In this document: piece by piece, positions 48,744 to 58,499 of the stretch
Numbering within the stretch: position 1 is the stretch's first letter
How the letters are laid out: every line of letters begins with the position of its first letter
Source of the DNA: Polynucleobacter sp. UB-Tiil-W10
GTDB taxonomy: Bacteria; Pseudomonadota; Gammaproteobacteria; Burkholderiales; Burkholderiaceae
DNA: 64,000 nucleotides
Direction of reading: 5' to 3'
Assembly: GCF_018881605.1 (NCBI RefSeq)
Contig: NZ_JACVPZ010000001.1
Coordinates: 496,001 to 560,000 of the forward strand
Notes under the pieces: model-generated
The model's input: only the letters and a program-made list of their open reading frames with translations
Told to the model about the DNA's origin: nothing
The model's database searches: none
Program-made: the position numbers and the translations under genes

Positions 48744-49796
48744 TTAAATAACGATAGTCTGTGGTGCGTCTTTCGGACGCTCAACGACTTCACCAACAGT
48801 CCATGCCTTGAGGCCCTGAGAAGTTAATGACTTGATTGCTGCATCTACTTGGTCAGGCGCAACAATCACCACCATACCGATACCGCAGTTAAATACGCGA
48901 ACCATCTCTGCATCAGCAACGCCACCCTTCATTTGCAACCAACGGAAGAGCTCCGGCATTTGCCAGCTATCGCGATGCAGCACTGCTTGAGTATTTTCTG
49001 GGAGGACGCGCGGAACGTTATCCACTAGGCCGCCGCCAGTAATATGCGCCATTCCTTTTACATTGATTTCAGAAATTAATTTCAGCAGAGGCTTCACATA
49101 AATTTCTGTCGGAGCCATCACTACATCGCCTAATGAGCGACCACCCAAATCATCGCTTGGCTTAGCACCGGCACGTTCAATAATCTTACGCACCAATGAG
49201 TAACCATTCGAATGCGCGCCACTGGAACCAATTGCCAATACTGCATCACCCGAAACAATTGTTGCGCCGGTAATGATTTTGGATTTCTCAACCGCTCCCA
49301 CGGCAAATCCCGCTAAGTCATATTCGCCTGGTGGGTACATGCCCGGCATTTCTGCGGTCTCACCGCCGATTAATGCGCAACCAGATAGTTCGCAACCCAT
49401 GGCAATACCGCCGACAACAGTCGCCGCAGTATCTACAGTCAACTTGCCGCAAGCAAAGTAATCTAAAAAGAAAAGGGGCTCAGCACCCTGAACCAGGATG
49501 TCATTCACACTCATCGCCACCAAGTCTTGACCGATGGTTTCATGACGATTCCACTCGAATGCCAGCCTTAGCTTGGTACCGACACCATCTGTGCCAGCAA
49601 CCAAAACTGGCTCTTTGTAGCGCTTGGGCACCTCAAAAAGGGCTCCAAAGCCACCAATTCCGGCTAAAACGCCCTCTCGCATGGTTTTCTTGGCCAGCGG
49701 CTTAATGCGGTCAACCAAATCGTCCCCAGCATCAATATCGACGCCAGCATCACGGTAGGAAAGGCCTTTTGAGGAAGAATTAGTAGATGAAGTCAT
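48744..49796 (-). CDS. purM: Phosphoribosylformylglycinamidine cyclo-ligase
   Basis: A 350-residue AIR synthetase of the purine pathway. The N-terminal [36 protein letters not shown] and the phosphate-binding [18 protein letters not shown] are characteristic. A TAATAT (49809-49814) 12 nt upstream of its ATG is a candidate -10, giving a very short leader. It is divergent from the AI-2E family permease gene and close to miaA, which is convergent with it (13 bp between stops). Confidence 0.96.
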   Translation of the reverse strand: MTSSTNSSSKGLSYRDAGVDIDAGDDLVDRIKPLAKKTMREGVLAGIGGFGALFEVPKRYKEPVLVAGTDGVGTKLRLAFEWNRHETIGQDLVAMSVNDILVQGAEPLFFLDYFACGKLTVDTAATVVGGIAMGCELSGCALIGGETAEMPGMYPPGEYDLAGFAVGAVEKSKIITGATIVSGDAVLAIGSSGAHSNGYSLVRKIIERAGAKPSDDLGGRSLGDVVMAPTEIYVKPLLKLISEINVKGMAHITGGGLVDNVPRVLPENTQAVLHRDSWQMPELFRWLQMKGGVADAEMVRVFNCGIGMVVIVAPDQVDAAIKSLTSQGLKAWTVGEVVERPKDAPQTIVI

Positions 49797-49868
49797 GTGA
49801 GCGCTGGAATATTAGTAAAAAATGCGAGTAGATCAGTAGAATCATTGAATTCTAGAGGATTACTTGTA

Positions 49869-50858
49869 ATGGCTGAAATTTTTACCCCTTTTCTGGCTGC
49901 ATTCATACTGGCCTACATCCTGCGGCCTGCTTTTCTATGGCTGGAAAGAAGGCGCTTACCCGCATCTTTGGCTGCAGCTCTCACCGTTGTTCTAGGTCTG
50001 GCAGTCGTAATTGCCATTGTGAGCCTATTTGTTGGCCTTCTTAAAACAGAAATTCCCCTAATCAAAGCCCAGCTCCCAGGATGGATCTCAAATACCCAGG
50101 CATGGCTGGGACCTAAATTAGCTGAATTTCATATTGATGTTGATTGGGGTACTTTAAAAAATACAGCCTCGCAAAAAATTTCAGAGCATATTAGTGACAA
50201 TGCTGACTCACTGATGAGTACCACGATAGACACGGTACTCATGTCGGGCAGCTCGGTTATCACTGGCTTTGTAAATTGTGTATTAATTCTATTTGTGATG
50301 TTTTATTTACTGATCGATTGGAATCAGTTTTTTCAGTACATTAAAAATTTAGTGCCTAAGCGTGCCCAAGAAACTGTTCACCATCTTGCAATGCACACGG
50401 ATGGTCTACTCTCTCAGTACCTCAATGGCATGGTGATTGTTGTTTCCATCATGTCTGCTTTCTATAGCATTAGCTTGAGTTTGATTGGTATCAAAGGTGC
50501 GGTTGCTTTGGGTATTTTTACCGCCTTAATGATTGTGATTCCTTATATCGGCATTACACTGGGATTCACGCTTGCTATAGTCTCGGCCCTTCTTCAATTT
50601 GGTCCAGGCTCACAAATCATCGGTGTACTAGTCATCTATGGAATTGGGCAATTCCTAGAAGGCTTCTTCTTGACGCCGCGCCTAGTTGGTGAGCGCATTG
50701 GCCTGCATCCTGTTGCCGTCTTGTTTGCGTTGCTTTTCTTTGGCAAACTCTTTGGCTTCTTTGGCGTATTGCTCGCCCTGCCAATTAGTGCGGTCAGCTT
50801 AGTCTTAGTCCAGTACTTATGGTCTATTTATACGCAAAGCGCTTGGTATCAAAAGTAA
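49869..50858 (+). CDS. AI-2E family transporter (PerM-like)
   Basis: A membrane protein of about 329 residues with six to eight segments. It has the family pattern MAEIFTPFLAAFILAYILRP at the start, FEGFF-like GQFLEGFFLTPRLVGERIGL in the middle and a final LFFGKLFGFFGVLLALP. The ATG at 49869 has AGAGGA 9 nt upstream. The reading frame extends to a GTG at 49797 that abuts purM, but the additional residues are hydrophilic and do not form the usual first membrane segment. The protein may thus lack part of the normal N-terminus. Substrate unknown. Confidence 0.8.
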   Translation: MAEIFTPFLAAFILAYILRPAFLWLERRRLPASLAAALTVVLGLAVVIAIVSLFVGLLKTEIPLIKAQLPGWISNTQAWLGPKLAEFHIDVDWGTLKNTASQKISEHISDNADSLMSTTIDTVLMSGSSVITGFVNCVLILFVMFYLLIDWNQFFQYIKNLVPKRAQETVHHLAMHTDGLLSQYLNGMVIVVSIMSAFYSISLSLIGIKGAVALGIFTALMIVIPYIGITLGFTLAIVSALLQFGPGSQIIGVLVIYGIGQFLEGFFLTPRLVGERIGLHPVAVLFALLFFGKLFGFFGVLLALPISAVSLVLVQYLWSIYTQSAWYQK

Positions 50859-50869
50859 ATCTGGTAGTA

Positions 50870-51625
50870 ATGAATACACCCTCACTTCCAAAACAATTTG
50901 CGCTTGATATCAGTCATTCGCCTAAAGCGAGTTTAGAAAACTATCTTCCTGGAAAAGATCTTGCTTTAATTTCTGCGCTACAAGATATTGAACGTTCTTG
51001 GAAAAGAGGTGATGCTCAAAGCTCTGAGAACCCCTTAAATCAACGTTGGATTTATTGGTGGGGACCAGAAGGCTCTGGACGATCTCATTTAATAAATGCC
51101 GTTGGAAATGCAGCTGATTACGCTGGTTTAGAACATATCGCCCTCACCCCATTCGAGCCCACCTCCTGGGTTCGCCTTGAAGAGAAGATGGGCACAATCT
51201 CCGAAAGCACTACCCCGTCAGTGATTACCGTAGATGATGTTGATCGTTTAGACGATCGTCTCGTTGGGTCGCTTTTTCGTATCCTCAATGTGGTTCAGGC
51301 TAGCAAGGCGATTCATATTTTTATGGCCGGCAAGGCTTCCCCGGCCAATTTGAAGCTTCGGGAAGATCTACGAACCCGTCTGGGCTGGGGTCTGATCTTT
51401 CAGACACAACTTTTGGACGATGATGAGAAAATACAGGCATTAGAGGAAGCGGCCAAAGCACGGGGTCTTGTTTTATCTCCCGATGTGTTGCCGTGGTTAT
51501 TAAGCCGGTTTTACCGAGATATGCCCAGCTTAATGGCTTTGATTGATGCATTGGATGCCTACTCACTTGAAACAAAACGTGCTGTCACTTTGCCTCTTGT
51601 ACGAGAGCTTTTGCAGCCTAAATAA
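50870..51625 (+). CDS. hda: DnaA-inactivator Hda
   Basis: A 251-residue AAA+ protein related to DnaA. It promotes hydrolysis of DnaA-bound ATP with the sliding clamp and so limits re-initiation. The short N-terminal stretch (LPKQFALDIS) includes the clamp-binding type QFAL motif. Walker A is WGPEGSGRSHL and Walker B is VITVDDVDRLDD. The ATG at 50870 follows the permease stop by 11 bp. The permease-hda-HAD-pcnB order is conserved in Burkholderiales. Confidence 0.9.
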   Translation: MNTPSLPKQFALDISHSPKASLENYLPGKDLALISALQDIERSWKRGDAQSSENPLNQRWIYWWGPEGSGRSHLINAVGNAADYAGLEHIALTPFEPTSWVRLEEKMGTISESTTPSVITVDDVDRLDDRLVGSLFRILNVVQASKAIHIFMAGKASPANLKLREDLRTRLGWGLIFQTQLLDDDEKIQALEEAAKARGLVLSPDVLPWLLSRFYRDMPSLMALIDALDAYSLETKRAVTLPLVRELLQPK

Positions 51626-51644
51626 TTTATTAAATATTTCATTC

Positions 51645-52325
51645 GTGACTCAGTTAGCCCTTTTCGATTTAGACCACACTCTTTTGCCCTGCGATAGCGA
51701 TTACGAATGGGGTCAATTTTTGGCTCGCATTGGAGTTGTGGGTAGCGAATACTACGCACGACAAAACGAACGCTTTTATCAAGACTACAAAGATGGCAAG
51801 CTCGATATTCATGAATTTTTACGCTTTGCCTTAAAACCACTTTCAGAGCATTCTCGCGCGCAATTGAAAGAATGGCATGACGCATTTATGAAAGAAGTGA
51901 TTAACGGTCAGATCCGACAAAAGTCGATTGATCTTGTAAAGCGTCACCAGGATGCTGGAGATCTTTGCTGCGTCATTACCGCTACCAACAGTTTTGTTAC
52001 GCGCCCCATTGTTGAGGGTTTTGGCATTGAGCATCTAATTGCTACAGAACCTGCTACCGCAAATAACGAACCCTTAGCTAACTATACCGGCCAAGTCAAA
52101 GGTATTCCGAATTTTCGCGAAGGCAAGATTCAGAATTTGCATGACTGGCTTTCATCTCAACAGTTGTCTTTAGATACTTTGTCTCATAGCTATTTCTATT
52201 CTGACTCGATGAACGATCTTCCTTTACTCGAAAAAGTAAGTCATCCTGTTGCCACCAATCCAGATGATCGCCTTCGCAACGAAGCCAAGCAGCGTAACTG
52301 GCCCATTCTTGAATTGTTTGCATGA
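51645..52325 (+). CDS. HAD-IB family phosphatase
   Basis: A 226-residue haloacid dehalogenase-fold hydrolase. The nucleophile motif is LFDLDHTLLP, with TATNSFVTRP as motif II and FYSDSMNDLPLLEKV as motif IV. It resembles SerB-like phosphatases of the IB subfamily, and its substrate is unknown. I chose the GTG at 51645 that gives MTQLALFDLDH. The end overlaps pcnB by four bases (ATGA). Confidence 0.87.
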   Translation: MTQLALFDLDHTLLPCDSDYEWGQFLARIGVVGSEYYARQNERFYQDYKDGKLDIHEFLRFALKPLSEHSRAQLKEWHDAFMKEVINGQIRQKSIDLVKRHQDAGDLCCVITATNSFVTRPIVEGFGIEHLIATEPATANNEPLANYTGQVKGIPNFREGKIQNLHDWLSSQQLSLDTLSHSYFYSDSMNDLPLLEKVSHPVATNPDDRLRNEAKQRNWPILELFA

Positions 52326-53722
52326 TCACTAAATTTATTAAACGTATTTTGCGGCGCGACCCCATGGTCAAGCACACTCAGGCCAATAACACTGGCGCTC
52401 CAAAACGTATTCCAAAAAAAGCACATCGTATTGATCCTCACTTGCTCTCGAAGAACGCAGTAAAGGTGACACATACATTGCAGCAAGCTGGCTATGAGGC
52501 ATTTATTGTTGGGGGCGCAGTTAGAGATCTTGCCCTAGGCATCAGCCCAAAAGATTTTGACGTTGCAACCAATGCAACGCCAGATCAAGTACAAAGACTT
52601 TTTCGTAAAGCGCGCCTAATTGGTCGCCGCTTTCAGATTGTGCATGTCACCTTTTTTGGTAAAGGTCACCCTGAAATCATTGAGGTATCGACCTTTAGAG
52701 CCCTATTGGATAATGCCGGAGATCATGTGGCTGAGAGTGGCCGGATCCTACGAGATAACGTCTGGGGCTCTCAAGGCGAGGATGCTGCAAGGCGTGATTT
52801 CACAATCAATGCGATGTATTACGACCCTTCTTCCGAAACCGTTCTTGACTATCACGGTGGAATGGCTGATATGCAAAAGAAGACCTTACGCATGATTGGT
52901 GATCCGGCAAAGCGCTATCGCGAAGATCCCGTTCGCATGCTTAGGGCAGTTCGCTTTGCAGCCAAAACTGGCTTTGAACTAGACAGTGCTACACGTGCAC
53001 CCATTGCAAAGTTGGGCACACTCTTAAATGATGTGCCTTCAGCCAGACTTTTTGATGAAATCCTAAAGCTCTTAATGTCAGGCTACTCCTGGTCAGCAAT
53101 CCAGGGACTAAAAGATGCCGGTCTGCACCACGGTCTACTCCCGCTACTAGATCACATCCTGGATAAGGGTGAAGAGTCTAAGGGGGCTAACAACTTTGTA
53201 AAACTTGCTTTAGCCAATACTGATGATCGCATCCAATCTGGCAAAAGTGTTTCTGCTGGATTTTTATTTGCCACCCTACTTTGGCCTGACTTACTGAAGA
53301 ATTGGAAAGCCAATTCTGCCAAAGGAATGGCTAATATTCCCGCTTTGCAAGATGCGATGGATGACACGATTGCAACGCAAAGTAGTGGCATGACCATTCA
53401 ACGTCGCTTTGAAAGCGATATGCGCGAGATTTGGTCAATGCAGCCCCGCTTTGAGAGACGCGTAGGTCGTTTTCCCTTTCGCTTGATCGAATCCCCTCGT
53501 TTTAGAGCGGGTTATGACTTCATGTTGCTACGCTGTGAAACTGGAGAGCTAAATCCAGAGATTGGCCAATGGTGGACAGACTTTATTGCAGCAGACCCCG
53601 CAAGACAAGACGAGCTAATGGTTAGCGCCAAAAATGAATCCGGCAACAGCCCAAGCCCTGCCAAAAGACGGCGCCGTAGAAAGCCAAAATCAGCAGTGCC
53701 CCCAGAGAGTGCGGCAAGCTAA
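52322..53722 (+). CDS. pcnB: Poly(A) polymerase I
   Basis: A 466-residue nucleotidyltransferase that adds poly(A) tails to RNA and helps decay. The catalytic site has VGGAVRDLALG and the DxD of PKDFDVATNATP, then RRFQIVHV. The C-terminal tail is strongly basic (AKRRRRRKPKS), which probably binds RNA. It follows the HAD gene with a 4-bp overlap and precedes folK by 52 bp. CCA-adding enzymes share the fold, but the KR-rich tail and gene neighbours favour PcnB. Confidence 0.93.
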   Translation: MITKFIKRILRRDPMVKHTQANNTGAPKRIPKKAHRIDPHLLSKNAVKVTHTLQQAGYEAFIVGGAVRDLALGISPKDFDVATNATPDQVQRLFRKARLIGRRFQIVHVTFFGKGHPEIIEVSTFRALLDNAGDHVAESGRILRDNVWGSQGEDAARRDFTINAMYYDPSSETVLDYHGGMADMQKKTLRMIGDPAKRYREDPVRMLRAVRFAAKTGFELDSATRAPIAKLGTLLNDVPSARLFDEILKLLMSGYSWSAIQGLKDAGLHHGLLPLLDHILDKGEESKGANNFVKLALANTDDRIQSGKSVSAGFLFATLLWPDLLKNWKANSAKGMANIPALQDAMDDTIATQSSGMTIQRRFESDMREIWSMQPRFERRVGRFPFRLIESPRFRAGYDFMLLRCETGELNPEIGQWWTDFIAADPARQDELMVSAKNESGNSPSPAKRRRRRKPKSAVPPESAAS

Positions 53723-53774
53723 GCAGACTTAGAGAAAATTCAGTAAAGTAGTTTCATCTCTAGTTTGGAAATTT

Positions 53775-54302
53775 ATGGCACGGGTATATATTGGATTTGG
53801 TGGCAATATCGGCGACACGCGTCAGCTTATTACTGATGCCATTGTTTGCTTGGCATTGCGGTCTGAACTACAAATTTTGGCAAAAAGCTGTTTTTACCAA
53901 AGCGCTCCTGTTGAGGCTACGGGCGGCGATTACATTAATGCCGTCATTGAAGTTGAAACCGAGTTAAGCCCATATGGTCTTTTGTACGTTTGCCAGGCTA
54001 TCGAACAAGAATTTGGTCGTGAACGACCATATGCAAACGCTCCTCGGACACTCGACCTCGACATCCTTTCTTTTGAAGGGGTCACTCAAAATGAAACAGA
54101 GTTAATGCTTCCGCACCCCAAAATCATTGAGCGCTCTTTTGTACTCCTACCCCTCCTGGAAATAGCGCCTGATCTCTTTTTACCCAACTGGGGTGAACTC
54201 AAAGCCTATTTACCTAACGTAGCCCACCAAAGAATAGAGAAACTCCCCTGCAGAAACTGCAATTGCGGAGAAAAAAACGTTTATAGCCAAACGGCTCATT
54301 AA
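53775..54302 (+). CDS. folK: 2-amino-4-hydroxy-6-hydroxymethyldihydropteridine pyrophosphokinase
   Basis: A 175-residue enzyme of folate synthesis. Motifs: GFGGNIGDTRQLI at the N-terminus, QSAPVEATGGDYINAV, and the ATP/Mg region ERPYANAPRTLDLDILSF with HPKIIERSFVLLPL. It is between pcnB and panB. The last about 20 residues contain several cysteines and are variable. Confidence 0.94.
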   Translation: MARVYIGFGGNIGDTRQLITDAIVCLALRSELQILAKSCFYQSAPVEATGGDYINAVIEVETELSPYGLLYVCQAIEQEFGRERPYANAPRTLDLDILSFEGVTQNETELMLPHPKIIERSFVLLPLLEIAPDLFLPNWGELKAYLPNVAHQRIEKLPCRNCNCGEKNVYSQTAH

Positions 54303-54319
54303 TTCATTAAACTCTCGCC

Positions 54320-55138
54320 ATGGGTTACTTACAGGGCGACAAGCCAATCACAATTACCAAGCTCCTCGCAATGCATGCTGAGGGCGAAAAGATATCTATG
54401 CTCACGGCATATGATTCAACTATGTCAGCGCTTCTAAATCGCTGCGGAGTTGAAACTATTTTGATTGGTGATTCACTGGGTAACGTGATTCAAGGACATT
54501 CCAGCACAACACCAGTCACCGTAGAGCAAATGGCGTATCACACCGAATGTGTCGTCCGCGCCAATACTCATGCATTTATCATCGCCGACCTGCCATTTGC
54601 GAGCTACGGCGATCCCGTGCAAGCCTTAGAGTCGGCCGCCCATTTGATGCGCGCTGGCGCGGATATGGTGAAGCTCGAAGGCGGAGGTGAATGGCAAGTT
54701 GATGTGATTAGTCACTTAGTAGAGCGAAGCGTTCCTGTCTGCGCTCACTTAGGCCTGCTACCACAATCCGTTCATGTCTTAGGCGGCTACAAAGTCCAAG
54801 GCAAATCCAAAGATGCCGCTAGCATCATGCTTGAGCAAGCGCTTTCATGCCAGGCAGCTGGTGCTCAAATGGTGGTGTTGGAAGCCATCCCTTCATCACT
54901 AGGCGAAAAGATTACAGCAGAACTTCACATTCCAACCATTGGCATAGGTGCTGGGCCAAATTGCTCTGGTCAAGTATTGGTTTTACAAGATATGTTGGGC
55001 ATTAGCCCTGGTAAGCCACCGAAGTTTGTCAAAAACTTTATGGATGGTCACCACTCTGTTGAAGCAGCTATTAAGGCTTATGTACGCGAAGTGAAGTCCG
55101 GGAAATTCCCCGGACCCGAACATGGTTTTGCTGGCTGA
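54320..55138 (+). CDS. panB: 3-methyl-2-oxobutanoate hydroxymethyltransferase
   Basis: A 272-residue (beta/alpha)8 enzyme that makes ketopantoate, the first step of pantothenate synthesis. Motifs: [36 protein letters not shown] with the metal-binding Asp, and [18 protein letters not shown]. 17 bp after folK, which is a common betaproteobacterial neighbour. Two hairpins mark its 3' end (see separate entries). Confidence 0.95.
   Translation: MGYLQGDKPITITKLLAMHAEGEKISMLTAYDSTMSALLNRCGVETILIGDSLGNVIQGHSSTTPVTVEQMAYHTECVVRANTHAFIIADLPFASYGDPVQALESAAHLMRAGADMVKLEGGGEWQVDVISHLVERSVPVCAHLGLLPQSVHVLGGYKVQGKSKDAASIMLEQALSCQAAGAQMVVLEAIPSSLGEKITAELHIPTIGIGAGPNCSGQVLVLQDMLGISPGKPPKFVKNFMDGHHSVEAAIKAYVREVKSGKFPGPEHGFAG
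55096..55115. other. Hairpin inside the end of panB
   Basis: A perfect 7-bp GC-rich stem GTCCGGG / CCCGGAC with a 6-nt loop in the last 15 codons of panB. No T-run follows. Confidence 0.4.
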
Positions 55139-55150
55139 TTGCTAGCCAGC
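55130..55150. other. Hairpin over the panB stop codon
   Basis: A perfect 7-bp stem GCTGGCT / AGCCAGC with a 7-nt loop overlaps the panB stop (TGA 55136-55138). It lies between convergent panB and dnaJ. No classical T-run follows, so termination here is uncertain. Confidence 0.45.
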
Positions 55151-55167
55151 CCAAGTCCCGCTAATTT

Positions 55168-56304
55168 TTAGCTAAAGAAACTCTTTACGCCGTCAAACCA
55201 ACCCTTTTGTTGGGGGCTGTGTTTGTCGCCACCTGACTTTAGACTGTCATCAAACTTTTGCAGCAATTTCTTTTGCTCATCCGTCAGCTTAATCGGCGTT
55301 TCCACCAAAACATGCACAAAAAGATCGCCAACCAAGGTGGAGCGTAAGCCTTTAATCCCTTTATGACGTAAGCGGAACGTCTTACCAGTCTGCGTACCCT
55401 CTGGAATTGGGAACTCAACGCGCCCGGAGAGAGTTGGAACTTCAATTTCGCCGCCGATAGTAGCTGTCGCAAATGAGATTGGCATTTGTACATGCAAATC
55501 GCTGCCATCACGCTCAAACACTTTATGAGGCTGTACGCGCACCTCTACATAGAGATCGCCAGATGGTCCGCCGTTAATGCCAGGCTCGCCATTGCCAACT
55601 GAACGAACACGCATACCATCATCGATGCCCGCCGGTATTTTGATCTCCAGTGTTTTTTGTTCTTTATGTTTTCCACTGCCATGGCAAGTTTTACACGGCT
55701 TAGGAATGTACTCGCCAGTGCCGCGGCATTTTGGGCATGTTTGTTGCATGGAGAAAAAGCCTTGTTGCACACGCACCTGTCCATGACCATCACAAGTCGT
55801 GCAGGTCTCAGCCTTTGACCCAGGCTCAGCGCCAGTACCATGACATGGCTTGCAATTACTCCAGCTAGGTACACGAATTTGAGTTGTATACCCTTCGGCA
55901 GCCTGCTCAAGACTGATATCCATGTTGTAACGTAAATCTGCACCTTTGTAGACTTGGGGGCCAGCGTGCCTGCCACCGCCTTGACCAAAGATGTCGCCAA
56001 AGATGTCGCCAAAGGCATCGGCAAATCCGCCGCCGCCAAAACCACCCCCACCAAAACCACCACCCATTGATGGGTCAACGCCAGCATGTCCATACTGATC
56101 GTATGCAGCACGCTTATTAGGGTCTGTTAGGGTTTCGTAGGCTTCTTTTACTTCTTTAAATTGGGCTTCAGCCGTTTTGCTATCGGGGTTGCGATCTGGG
56201 TGATGTTTCATCGCCATCTTGCGATAAGCCTTTTTCAACTCATCATCACTGGCACCTTTTGCTACACCAAGTACTTCATAAAAATCGCGTTTACTTTTAG
56301 GCAC
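55168..56304 (-). CDS. dnaJ: Chaperone protein DnaJ
   Basis: A 378-residue type I Hsp40. The J-domain has the HPD motif in KHHPDRNP. A glycine/phenylalanine-rich linker (about residues 74-95) follows, then four CxxCxGxG zinc-finger repeats ([42 protein letters not shown]) and the C-terminal substrate domains. It delivers substrates to DnaK and stimulates its ATPase. It starts with GTG at 56304, with AGAGGA upstream. A strong hairpin lies 30 bp upstream, between dnaK and dnaJ. Confidence 0.96.
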   Translation of the reverse strand: MPKSKRDFYEVLGVAKGASDDELKKAYRKMAMKHHPDRNPDSKTAEAQFKEVKEAYETLTDPNKRAAYDQYGHAGVDPSMGGGFGGGGFGGGGFADAFGDIFGDIFGQGGGRHAGPQVYKGADLRYNMDISLEQAAEGYTTQIRVPSWSNCKPCHGTGAEPGSKAETCTTCDGHGQVRVQQGFFSMQQTCPKCRGTGEYIPKPCKTCHGSGKHKEQKTLEIKIPAGIDDGMRVRSVGNGEPGINGGPSGDLYVEVRVQPHKVFERDGSDLHVQMPISFATATIGGEIEVPTLSGRVEFPIPEGTQTGKTFRLRHKGIKGLRSTLVGDLFVHVLVETPIKLTDEQKKLLQKFDDSLKSGGDKHSPQQKGWFDGVKSFFS

Positions 56305-56333
56305 GGCCTATTCCTCTCAACAACCTGAATGAC

Positions 56334-56358
56334 ACAAGTCGGCACGAGGCCGACTTGT
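56334..56358. other. Hairpin in the dnaK-dnaJ intergenic region
   Basis: A perfect 10-bp stem ACAAGTCGGC / GCCGACTTGT with a 5-nt loop lies 30 bp before the dnaJ GTG and 47 bp past the dnaK stop. There is no T-run on the minus strand. It could act as an attenuator or processing site that lowers dnaJ relative to dnaK. Confidence 0.6.
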
Positions 56359-56404
56359 TGTTTAAGTACATCAAAACTACGTTAACGAATATCTGATTTC
56401 AGAA

Positions 56405-58342
56405 TTACTTCTTGTCATCAACCTCTTTAAAGTCAGCATCCACAACATCTGCGTCAGGAGCAGTACCAGGAGCTGCGCCACCAGGAGCGGCACCTGCAGC
56501 AGCGCCACCAGCTTTAGCTTGTTCAGCAGCCATGACTTTTTCGCCTAGCTTCTGACTTGCCTTACCCAAAGCTTCTGTTTTTGCTTCAATCGCTTCTTTA
56601 TCACTACCTTTGATTGCTTCGTCTAAGTCTTTAAGGGCTGCTTCAATCGCCTCTTTTTCGGAAGCTTCTAAGCTAGCACCATGCTCTTCAAGAGCCTTCT
56701 TGGTGGAGTGAGCTAAGGCATCCGCAGTGTTGCGTGCAGTGACCAGCTCAAGCGCTTTTTTATCTTCAGCAGCGTTGGCTTCAGCATCTTTAACCATCCG
56801 TTGAATTTCTTCTTCGGTTAAGCCTGAGTTTGCCTTGATCGTGATCTTGTTCTCTTTACCAGTGGTTTTATCTTTTGCTGTTACATGCAAAATGCCGTTG
56901 GCATCAATGTCGAAGGTCACTTCAATTTGTGGCATACCACGTTGCGCTGGAGCAATACCTTCAAGATTAAATTCACCGAGCAACTTGTTTGCAGCGGCCA
57001 TCTCACGCTCACCTTGGAAGCACTTGATCGTTACGGCCGGCTGATTATCTTCAGCAGTGGAATAAACCTGTGAATGCTTGGTTGGAATCGTTGTGTTCTT
57101 TGGAATCATCTTGGTCATTACACCACCAAGAGTTTCGATACCCAATGACAATGGGGTAACGTCCAAGAGCAATACGTCTTTACGATCGCCAGACAGCACA
57201 GAACCCTGAATTGCGGCACCAACAGCAACCGCTTCATCTGGATTAACGTCTTTGCGTGGTTCTTTTCCAAAGATTTCTTTTACTTTATCTTGAACCGCAG
57301 GCATACGAGTTTGACCACCGACCAAAATTACGTCGTCAATGTCAGCCACGTTCACGCCAGCATCTTTAATCGCAGTCAAGCAAGGGCCAGCTGTACGGTT
57401 GATTAACTCTTCAACCAAAGACTCTAATTTGGCACGGGTTAACTTCAAGTTCAAATGCTTAGGACCGCTAGCGTCAGCTGTCACATATGGCAAATTAATT
57501 TCGGTTTGTTGCGCAGATGACAATTCGATCTTGGCTTTTTCTGCGGCGTCTTTCAAACGCTGCAATGCCAAAACGTCTTTACTCAAGTCAACGCCTTGTT
57601 CCTTCTTGAACTCGGCAATGATCCAATCAATGATGCGTTGGTCAAAGTCTTCGCCACCCAGGAATGTGTCGCCGTTGGTAGAGAGCACTTCAAACTGCTT
57701 CTCACCGTCAACGTTAGCAATCTCAATAATGGATACGTCGAATGTACCGCCGCCCAAGTCATACACAGCAATCTTGCGATCCACTTTGTCTTGTTTGTCT
57801 AAGCCGAATGCCAATGCAGCAGCTGTTGGCTCATTAATGATGCGCTTGACATCTAAGCCAGCGATACGACCAGCATCTTTAGTAGCTTGACGTTGGCTGT
57901 CATTGAAGTAAGCAGGAACAGTAATCACTGCTTCAGTCACTTCTTCGCCGAGATAGTCTTCAGCGGTTTTTTTCATTTTGCGCAAAATTTCAGCGGACAC
58001 TTGTTGTGGCGCCATTTTCTTGTCGCGTGCTTCAACCCAAGCATCACCATTATCAGCAGCAATAATTGAATAAGGCATCAAGCCGATGTCTTTTTGCACT
58101 TCAGGATCAGTAAATTTACGGCCCATCAAACGCTTCACGGCGTAGATGGTGTTTTTAGGATTTGTTACTGACTGACGCTTTGCAGGCGCACCAACCAATA
58201 CTTCACCATCTTCAACATAGGCGATGATGGATGGAGTTGTGCGACCGCCTTCGGCATTCTCGACGACCTTAGGTGCATTGTTTTCAACGACTGAAACACA
58301 TGAATTTGTGGTTCCTAAGTCAATTCCGATAATCTTTCCCAT
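56405..58342 (-). CDS. dnaK: Chaperone protein DnaK
   Basis: A 645-residue Hsp70. The N-terminal ATPase domain has [17 protein letters not shown] and the phosphate loop [13 protein letters not shown], the linker is [12 protein letters not shown], and a helical lid follows. The C-terminal tail is glycine/alanine-rich and ends EEVDDKK-like (KEVDDKK). It refolds proteins with DnaJ and GrpE. It has a near-perfect sigma-32 promoter (58400-58427) and is separated from grpE by a terminator. A 47-bp hairpin-containing gap leads to dnaJ. Confidence 0.97.
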   Translation of the reverse strand: MGKIIGIDLGTTNSCVSVVENNAPKVVENAEGGRTTPSIIAYVEDGEVLVGAPAKRQSVTNPKNTIYAVKRLMGRKFTDPEVQKDIGLMPYSIIAADNGDAWVEARDKKMAPQQVSAEILRKMKKTAEDYLGEEVTEAVITVPAYFNDSQRQATKDAGRIAGLDVKRIINEPTAAALAFGLDKQDKVDRKIAVYDLGGGTFDVSIIEIANVDGEKQFEVLSTNGDTFLGGEDFDQRIIDWIIAEFKKEQGVDLSKDVLALQRLKDAAEKAKIELSSAQQTEINLPYVTADASGPKHLNLKLTRAKLESLVEELINRTAGPCLTAIKDAGVNVADIDDVILVGGQTRMPAVQDKVKEIFGKEPRKDVNPDEAVAVGAAIQGSVLSGDRKDVLLLDVTPLSLGIETLGGVMTKMIPKNTTIPTKHSQVYSTAEDNQPAVTIKCFQGEREMAAANKLLGEFNLEGIAPAQRGMPQIEVTFDIDANGILHVTAKDKTTGKENKITIKANSGLTEEEIQRMVKDAEANAAEDKKALELVTARNTADALAHSTKKALEEHGASLEASEKEAIEAALKDLDEAIKGSDKEAIEAKTEALGKASQKLGEKVMAAEQAKAGGAAAGAAPGGAAPGTAPDADVVDADFKEVDDKK

Positions 58343-58399
58343 AATTGCTCCAAAAAATTAAGTTGCTTTGTTTTACTAATGAATATTTCGATACCCAGT

Positions 58400-58427
58400 A
58401 AATGGGGTCTAAAAAGGGGATTTCAAG
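58400..58427 (-). promoter_or_regulatory. Sigma-32 promoter of dnaK
   Basis: Minus strand: CTTGAAA (58421-58427), a 13-bp spacer and CCCCATTT (58400-58407). Both elements match the heat-shock consensus CTTGAAA-N13/14-CCCCATNT. It lies 58 bp before the dnaK ATG and just downstream of the grpE terminator. The 157 bp between grpE and dnaK contain only these. Confidence 0.9.
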
Positions 58428-58439
58428 GGGATAAATAGC

Positions 58440-58465
58440 AAAAAAGGCAGAAATCTGCCTTTTTT
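58440..58465. terminator. Bidirectional terminator between grpE and dnaK
   Basis: A perfect 11-bp stem AAAAAAGGCAG / CTGCCTTTTTT with a 4-nt loop. It separates grpE from dnaK transcription on the minus strand. The core resembles that of the galU/tusA terminator at 7505-7540. Confidence 0.92.
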
Positions 58466-58499
58466 ATGCCTTTTTGGAGCTTTCCCCTTACTTTTTAGC

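Noticed and set aside
55545..56111. A 188-residue open frame overlapping dnaJ in another frame of the same strand
   Set aside because: It overlaps dnaJ on the same strand in a different frame, repetitive from the glycine-rich region, with no domain pattern.
57339..57890. A 183-residue open frame antisense to dnaK
   Set aside because: It is a shadow of the strongly biased codon use of dnaK, with no ribosome-binding site or known motif.
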